55,469 nucleotides of DNA from JAKSSM01 sp045629065. Its GTDB lineage: Bacteria > Bacillota > Clostridia > Peptostreptococcales > Anaerovoracaceae. The DNA lies in assembly GCA_045629065.1 (NCBI GenBank), contig JAZQQK010000005.1:1-55469 (forward strand), given 5' to 3'. The notes beneath the pieces were generated by a model. That model worked only from the letters and a program-made list of their open reading frames with translations. It was not told the origin of the DNA and ran no database searches. A program made the translations under genes and the position numbers. This document shows positions 51,312 to 55,469 of the stretch, one piece after another; within the stretch, counting starts at the first letter, position 1, and every line of letters starts with the position of its first letter.

Positions 51312-51554
51312 TTATAAAGTCTTAATTTCTTCTAAACAATTTTTGCAAATATTCTTGCCGCGTACATTTACTACATCTTTAGCGTTACCACAGAAAATGC
51401 AAGCTGGTTCATACTTCTTTAGCATGATGAATTCGCCATCAACAAAGATTTCTAAAGCGTCGTCAGTCTTGATGTTTAAATTGCGTCTTAACTCAACTGG
51501 AATAACTACTCTTCCTAATGGGTCTACTGGTCTAACGATACCTGTTGCCTTCAT
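51312..51554 (-). CDS. AbrB/SpoVT-type transcriptional regulator with zinc ribbon
   Basis: An 80-residue protein. The N-terminal swapped-hairpin DNA-binding domain (GIVRPVDPLGRVVIPVELRR) is followed by a compact C-terminal zinc ribbon with Cys 52, 55, 70 and 73 (CIFC and CKNC). This two-part form is common in Clostridia and is annotated as AbrB. GGAGG precedes the ATG. It lies in the tmk-holB-ricT-trmN6 block, matching the position of abrB near these genes in Bacillus. Confidence 0.93.
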   Translation of the reverse strand: MKATGIVRPVDPLGRVVIPVELRRNLNIKTDDALEIFVDGEFIMLKKYEPACIFCGNAKDVVNVRGKNICKNCLEEIKTL

Positions 51555-51571
51555 AATAATTTCCTCCTAAA

Positions 51572-51895
51572 TTATTTATTGTTCTTCTTTAGTCCGATAA
51601 TTGATGCGCAAGCTTGAGCAATGTTTCCGCAAGCATTGATCAATCCTTTACTATTCTTTACTGAATCAACTAATGTGTAAACAGTTTCATATGCGCCATC
51701 GATAACTTCGTCCATCTTTTCAACTTTTTCTGCGGCTGAATAAGTGATGATTCTAGTGTCATCTAAAACTCCATCAACCTTCTTCATAGTTCTGTTTAAC
51801 TTTCCTACAAAGATGATTAGTAAGATGATGAGTACGATTAGTAAAACTGCTACAAATAACCATACGGCTTCTGATAATGTAATAGTGATATCCAT
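51572..51895 (-). CDS. Membrane-anchored helical protein of unknown function
   Basis: The 107 residues contain one N-terminal membrane helix (about 8-31, AVWLFVAVLLIVLIILLIIF) and then a long amphipathic helical region (KLNRTMKKVDGVLDDTRIIT onward). The architecture resembles DUF948-type proteins that sit on the inner membrane face, but I cannot assign a family firmly. It lies two bases after trmN6 and 17 before abrB, in place of the rsmI-region genes found in Bacillus. Confidence 0.65.
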   Translation of the reverse strand: MDITITLSEAVWLFVAVLLIVLIILLIIFVGKLNRTMKKVDGVLDDTRIITYSAAEKVEKMDEVIDGAYETVYTLVDSVKNSKGLINACGNIAQACASIIGLKKNNK

Positions 51896-51897
51896 GA

Positions 51898-52632
51898 TTA
51901 CCTCCGTTTTTCGTAAGCTTTAAGCAGCTCATCCGTATAGCTGCCATCTGCATTATAAACAAATAGATTTGGCAAAATTGCCAGTTCTTTACCTGCACCC
52001 CTAATCATGTGTACCAGTAAAATATTTGCTGGCTCACCTTCTTTAGGAGCAACTAATTTGATTTCTTTTGGTTCTAAGTTATATTTTCTAGAGTAATAGA
52101 ATATGTCAACCATTCTAGATGGTCTATGCACCATGAAAAGATGTCCCTTTGGCTTTAGTAGCTCGCTGGACACGCGGATAAAGTCTTCAAGATCTGCTGT
52201 CGTCTCGTGCCTAGCAATCATCTTTGGTGAATTATCGCTAGTGACACCTGAGCCCCCTATCATATAAGGTGGATTCGAGGTCACAACATCGAATGTTGCT
52301 TTATCAAGATTGAGATCCTTTATATCCGAATTGACAAAATTTAGTCTATCGCGAAGGGCATTTAGTTCAACATTTCTAAGTGCCATTTCGTAAGCACCTT
52401 TTTGAACCTCGACTCCCGTAAGTTTCCAGTCGGTCTTATGGGAAAGTATCAAAGGTACTATTCCTGTGTTGGTCCCCAAATCAATGGCGTTTACTTTACC
52501 TTCAAGTTTTATACTTGCCGCAAAATCTGCGAGAAGCACTGCATCGACACCGTAGCAAAACTCCGATGGATTTTGAATCAACTTAAGATCTCCAAACCCT
52601 ATATTATCTATTCTCTCATTAAGTTCTTTCAT
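51898..52632 (-). CDS. trmN6: tRNA1(Val) (adenine-37-N6)-methyltransferase-like protein
   Basis: A 244-residue class I methyltransferase with IDLGTNTGIVPLILSH (SAM loop) and the adenine-N6 motif NPPYMIGG. The opening QNPSEFCYGVDAVLLADFA is typical of the YabB/TrmN6 family. ATG 52632 has no strong ribosome binding site; an in-frame TTG lies at 52647. A 12-codon out-of-frame ORF (52657-52619) overlaps the start and could couple translation to ricT. The order ricT-trmN6 is as in Bacillus yaaT-yabB. Confidence 0.88.
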   Translation of the reverse strand: MKELNERIDNIGFGDLKLIQNPSEFCYGVDAVLLADFAASIKLEGKVNAIDLGTNTGIVPLILSHKTDWKLTGVEVQKGAYEMALRNVELNALRDRLNFVNSDIKDLNLDKATFDVVTSNPPYMIGGSGVTSDNSPKMIARHETTADLEDFIRVSSELLKPKGHLFMVHRPSRMVDIFYYSRKYNLEPKEIKLVAPKEGEPANILLVHMIRGAGKELAILPNLFVYNADGSYTDELLKAYEKRR

Positions 52633-52665
52633 AATAGTCTTGAGCAAAATCAGTCATCTGATTCT

Positions 52666-53613
52666 CTAGTCTCTAGTGAGCTTTTCGAGTTCTTTGAGTG
52701 CTTCCTTATCTATACCCTCAAAGATATTTTCCTTCTTGTCCTCTTTGCCCTTGAATCCTAAACGTCTTATTTCTGACTTCTTGTAAGTGTAAATATCCGA
52801 TGAAAGCATTTCATCTTCGTTCTCCTCTTCGCCCTCTTTTGGCTTCTTTGGAGCATCATCATTATATAGTCTAACCCTTACAGATTCCTTAAAAATATTA
52901 GTATCTATTACCTTGGCCATACCGTCTGGTGTCTTAATCTTTTCACCTGGATCAGGCATACCATGCTTGAGGTCTACATAGATGTCGTTCTCATACTTTA
53001 GGCAGCACATAAGTCTACCACAAATACCCGAAATCTTAGTAGGGTTAAGTGAAAGGTTTTGAACCTTTGCCATCTTGATTGATACTGGTTCGAAGTCTGC
53101 CAACCATGAGTTACAGCAAAGCGGTCTTCCGCATGAGCCAATACCACCGAGCATCTTTGCTTCATCTCTGACACCAATCTGGCGTAGTTCAATACGCATC
53201 TTAAATACTGCGGCCAAATCCTTTACTAATTCTCTGAAATCAATACGGCCATCGGCTGTGAAATAGAAGATGATTTTTGAATTATCAAATGTGTATTCCA
53301 CATCGATGAGTTTCATCTCTAAACCACGCTTTTCAATCTTTTCTTGGCAGATTGAAAGTGACTTTTCTTTTTTCCTTTCGTTCTCCTCATGCTTTTTTTC
53401 ATCATCAGGAGTAGCTATACGTATAATCTTTTTTAAAGGCGCCACAATATCGACTTCGTTTACTTCAGTTATCTCCATAGAGATTGTGCCGAACTCGAGG
53501 CCTCTTGCGGTTTCAACTATTACGTTGTCTCCAACTTGAACATTAAATTGGTCTGGGTCAAAGAAATAGACTTTTCCAGCAGTCTTAAATTTGACACCTG
53601 TTACTTTTATCAT
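52666..53613 (-). CDS. ricT: PSP1-domain protein RicT (YaaT)
   Basis: Subunit of the RicAFT (Y) complex, which carries Fe-S clusters and affects mRNA maturation with RNase Y, competence and sporulation in Bacillus. The 315 residues contain the PSP1 domain with the cysteine clusters GGIGSCGRPLCCNSWL and GICGRLMCCLKYEND. They begin with VTGVKFKTAGKVYFFDPD. The C-terminal part is charged and probably flexible. It lies between holB and trmN6. RicA and RicF are not in the window. Confidence 0.94.
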   Translation of the reverse strand: MIKVTGVKFKTAGKVYFFDPDQFNVQVGDNVIVETARGLEFGTISMEITEVNEVDIVAPLKKIIRIATPDDEKKHEENERKKEKSLSICQEKIEKRGLEMKLIDVEYTFDNSKIIFYFTADGRIDFRELVKDLAAVFKMRIELRQIGVRDEAKMLGGIGSCGRPLCCNSWLADFEPVSIKMAKVQNLSLNPTKISGICGRLMCCLKYENDIYVDLKHGMPDPGEKIKTPDGMAKVIDTNIFKESVRVRLYNDDAPKKPKEGEEENEDEMLSSDIYTYKKSEIRRLGFKGKEDKKENIFEGIDKEALKELEKLTRD

Positions 53614-53656
53614 AATATCTCCTCTTTTTTCATACCTTCTAAATGGCGGAGTCCAT

Positions 53657-54478
53657 CTAGAGTTTCAAAACCAAATCCTTAAGAGCGTAAGTATAATTAA
53701 CCTTAGCTAAAAGATCGCGTCTTGCTTCTTCTATAAGCCTTACGTCTTCGAATATTCTTTCCTTTTTCACGAGTGAGCTTCTGCTGTCTTCACCAATTAG
53801 CATGTTACGATATATCTTTTCCATACTATCCAAAAGGTTCATAGCATCCTCACGTGATTTAACATTCTTTGTTATTATTTCTTTTAATGTGAAGAATTTT
53901 TCTTCTTCAATTACTGCGTTTACCAAGTCCTTTGCGCCCTGGGCAAAGTTTCCCGTTATAGCCATATCTCCATAGACATGGTACAAAATTGCGCGGGATT
54001 TAATTGTGTCAATCAGGTTCTCTGAGTTTTCACTTAGAAGTATGATTACAGTTCCTGGATATGGCTCTTCGAGAGTCTTTAAGAGTCTATTTTGAGCTCT
54101 CAAAGTCATCGTATCGCTATTACAAATGAGGGCGATATTTCTCTCGCCATATGGCTTCATCTTGAGCTTAGTCTGAAGTTCTTCTACATCTTCATCTCTT
54201 ATCGCCTTTGATGTCTTCGTAGTGTTATACTCAGCTTCTACAATGTAGAGGTCTTCAAAATTTCCATGGTCAAGCTTTTTGCAGTTTATGCATTCATCGC
54301 AACCAACTCCAGGTGCATCTTTGCACAAAATAGCCTTGATAAAGTCCATGGCAAAAGCCTCTTTATCAACAGAATTGTCGCCTTCGATAATATAGGCATG
54401 TGAAACATGACCATTAATGATAGCCTTTGTAATCCTATCTATTAATTTTTTGTCAGTTTTCCAATTCTTAAAGCTCAT
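53657..54478 (-). CDS. holB: DNA polymerase III delta' subunit
   Basis: Clamp-loader subunit. The 273 residues are of the short Firmicutes type. The P-loop position is degenerate (GDNSVDKEAFA, lacking GKT), as expected for the non-hydrolysing delta' subunit. The four-cysteine zinc module is present (CKDAPGVGCDECINCKK), along with the sensor-region SRAILYHVYG and the NRLLKTLEEPYPGTVIILLS motif. It starts three bases after tmk. Confidence 0.93.
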   Translation of the reverse strand: MSFKNWKTDKKLIDRITKAIINGHVSHAYIIEGDNSVDKEAFAMDFIKAILCKDAPGVGCDECINCKKLDHGNFEDLYIVEAEYNTTKTSKAIRDEDVEELQTKLKMKPYGERNIALICNSDTMTLRAQNRLLKTLEEPYPGTVIILLSENSENLIDTIKSRAILYHVYGDMAITGNFAQGAKDLVNAVIEEEKFFTLKEIITKNVKSREDAMNLLDSMEKIYRNMLIGEDSRSSLVKKERIFEDVRLIEEARRDLLAKVNYTYALKDLVLKL

Positions 54479-54481
54479 ATC

Positions 54482-55105
54482 TTACTTGTTTAAAAGCGCT
54501 TCTAACTTTTCGTATATATCCTTTTTTATATCTTCTATGGAACGATTAGCATCAATGCCGACTATTCGATCAGGGAACTTCTTTTCCAATTCAAGGTATC
54601 CCTTATAGACTTCCCTATGGAAATCTAATTTTTCTTGCTCTAGTCTATCGAGATTTGCTCTTATCTCAGATCTATGAATGCCAATAGATGGGTCTAATTT
54701 CATTAGGAAAGTAACATCTGGGAAGCATCCATCAATAGCAAAGGTATTAATTGTCAAAACTGGCTCGCCAAGTTTCCTACCATAACCCTGATATGCAAGG
54801 CTGGAGTCCACGAATCTATCGCAAACCACTACTTTACCCGCTGCGAGAGCTGGCTTGATTACTTCATGAACATGCTGAGCACGAGAAGCAGCAAAAAGCA
54901 TAGCTTCAGTCATATCGCACATCTCTTTGTTACCGTTCTCAAGAATGATATCTCTGATGCGTTCACCTATTGGTGTGCCGCCTGGTTCACGAGTAAAAAC
55001 TATCTCAATGTTTTTATCTCTAAAGAAACTTTTTATATTTTCTATCTGAGTTGACTTGCCTGATCCATCAGGTCCCTCAATTGTAATAAAGATGCCTTTT
55101 TCCAT
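54482..55105 (-). CDS. tmk: Thymidylate kinase
   Basis: Phosphorylates dTMP to dTDP. The 207 residues have the P-loop EGPDGSGKST near residue 9, the DRFVDSSLAYQGYGR motif near 96 and a lid (RANLDRLEQEKLDFHREV). AAGGAA lies in the end of the preceding small gene, whose stop is one base from the tmk ATG. It is followed directly by holB. Confidence 0.96.
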   Translation of the reverse strand: MEKGIFITIEGPDGSGKSTQIENIKSFFRDKNIEIVFTREPGGTPIGERIRDIILENGNKEMCDMTEAMLFAASRAQHVHEVIKPALAAGKVVVCDRFVDSSLAYQGYGRKLGEPVLTINTFAIDGCFPDVTFLMKLDPSIGIHRSEIRANLDRLEQEKLDFHREVYKGYLELEKKFPDRIVGIDANRSIEDIKKDIYEKLEALLNK

Positions 55106-55106
55106 T

Positions 55107-55223
55107 CTACTTTTTTTCCTTTTGGCCTGCTAATACATCTACCAATTTGGTAAATAAATATAAAGCTACTACTAAGATAGGAATGCATAACAAAACACAT
55201 AATAAAATTTTAAAAATATTCAT
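55107..55223 (-). CDS. Small membrane peptide, 38 residues, upstream of tmk
   Basis: The frame from ATG 55223 to TAG 55107 is preceded by GGAAGGAG at good spacing. It encodes one hydrophobic helix (about 4-25, FKILLCVLLCIPILVVALYL) and a short charged tail ending QKEKK. It ends one base before the tmk ATG, so the two are translationally coupled. No family is recognised. It is short, but its strong ribosome binding site and position first in the transcript support it. Confidence 0.6.
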   Translation of the reverse strand: MNIFKILLCVLLCIPILVVALYLFTKLVDVLAGQKEKK

Positions 55224-55249
55224 ATTTACACACTCCTTCCTAGTTTAAT

Positions 55250-55278
55250 AGTATAACATAGCAATATGAATAATTAAA
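55250..55278 (-). promoter_or_regulatory. Candidate promoter of the tmk operon
   Basis: On the minus strand a TATACT -10 box (55250-55255) has an upstream TG (extended -10) and a weak TTTAAT at -35 (55273-55278), 17 bases apart. It lies between the rRNA terminator and the small membrane peptide gene. Confidence 0.5.
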
Positions 55279-55328
55279 GGATAAAATGTAAAGATTTTAC
55301 TAATTTGTAAATTTCAAAAAATAATAAA

Positions 55329-55353
55329 AAAGCTGCATATGAAATGCAGCTTT
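55329..55353 (-). terminator. rRNA operon terminator
   Basis: AAAGCTGCAT (minus strand) pairs with ATGCAGCTTT (55344-55353 / 55329-55338) and is followed by TTTTATTATTTTTT. It lies just after the 5S rRNA. Confidence 0.88.
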
Positions 55354-55359
55354 ATTAAA

Positions 55360-55469
55360 CTGGCGATGTCCTACTTTCCCAGGCCGCTTCCAGCCAAGTA
55401 TCCTCAGCGCTAAAGAGCTTAACTTCTGTGTTCGAGATGGGAACAGGTGTGACCTCTTCGCTATTATCA
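55360..55469 (-). rRNA. rrf: 5S ribosomal RNA, 5' end cut by the window
   Basis: The minus strand shows the conserved 5S body: GCGAAGAGGTCACACCTGTT, then CCCATCTCGAACACAGAAGT, then TTAAGCTCTTTAGCGCTGAG and GGAAAGTAGGACATCGCC at the 3' end. A few bases of the 5' strand of helix I lie beyond 55469. It is the last gene of an rRNA operon coming from the right. Confidence 0.95.

Overview
The window looks like a chromosomal segment of a low-GC Gram-positive anaerobe of the Clostridia. The evidence is: AGGAGG-type ribosome binding sites; an hrcA-grpE-dnaK-dnaJ operon under a CIRCE operator; a tmk-holB-ricT-trmN6-abrB block in the order known from Bacillus and Clostridium; class 3 fructose-1,6-bisphosphatase; WhiA and RapZ; and a glycine riboswitch. 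Genus and species cannot be fixed from the sequence alone. Almost every housekeeping gene lies on the minus strand, and a minus-strand rRNA operon (only its 5S end is visible) enters at the right edge.

Layout. Bases 1-2540 are an accessory island on the plus strand. It holds an Lsa-like ABC-F ribosomal protection gene behind a seven-residue leader peptide and an attenuator hairpin. Scraps of a serine recombinase and of a DUF4268 protein follow, then repeats and a terminator, ending next to tRNA-Ser(GGA). Bases 2.7-18.3 kb carry pyruvate carboxylase, typA, tRNA-Ser(CGA), nagB, a PrsW-type membrane protease, an M29 aminopeptidase, a TPM-domain membrane protein, ung, an Elp3-like radical SAM protein, a flavodoxin and dnaE. 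A plus-strand EEP-family hydrolase follows, then a complete IS3-family element at 19553-20893. The element has split the terminator formerly shared by the hydrolase gene and the convergent ppk1.

Bases 20.9-27.4 kb hold a tightly overlapping ppk1-pap-antiporter operon (polyphosphate) and the rsmE-prmA pair of methyltransferases. Bases 27.5-35.7 kb hold a small membrane protein, glpK, a lipoprotein, hemW-lepA, rpsT, and an alanine/glycine:cation symporter under a single-aptamer glycine riboswitch. Bases 35.7-42.4 kb are the heat-shock operon, extended at its 3' end by an acyl-CoA synthetase gene. Bases 42.5-46.7 kb are murB-PHP-rapZ-whiA-DUF554, lacking the usual yvcK. After tRNA-Arg(ACG) come a CzrA-like ArsR sensor, a TauE/SafE transporter, fbp, murA, abrB, a membrane-anchored helical protein, trmN6, ricT, holB, tmk and a 38-residue membrane peptide.

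The most unusual signal is in hemW. Within about 285 bases there are four palindromes built from one 12-13 base arm (ATTTTTACACAAA / TTTGTGTAAAAAT) with 19-21 base loops; three are perfect and one is degenerate. Three are read in one codon phase and the fourth in another, so the repeat acts at the nucleic-acid level. Two of them coincide with peptide insertions that resemble an insertion in the Elp3-like gene. Other points worth a second look are the ABC-F attenuator, the IS insertion into a terminator with an apparent 9-base duplication, the promoter/terminator overlap ahead of the glycine riboswitch, and a tRNA-Arg with three mismatched stems behind a perfect consensus promoter.
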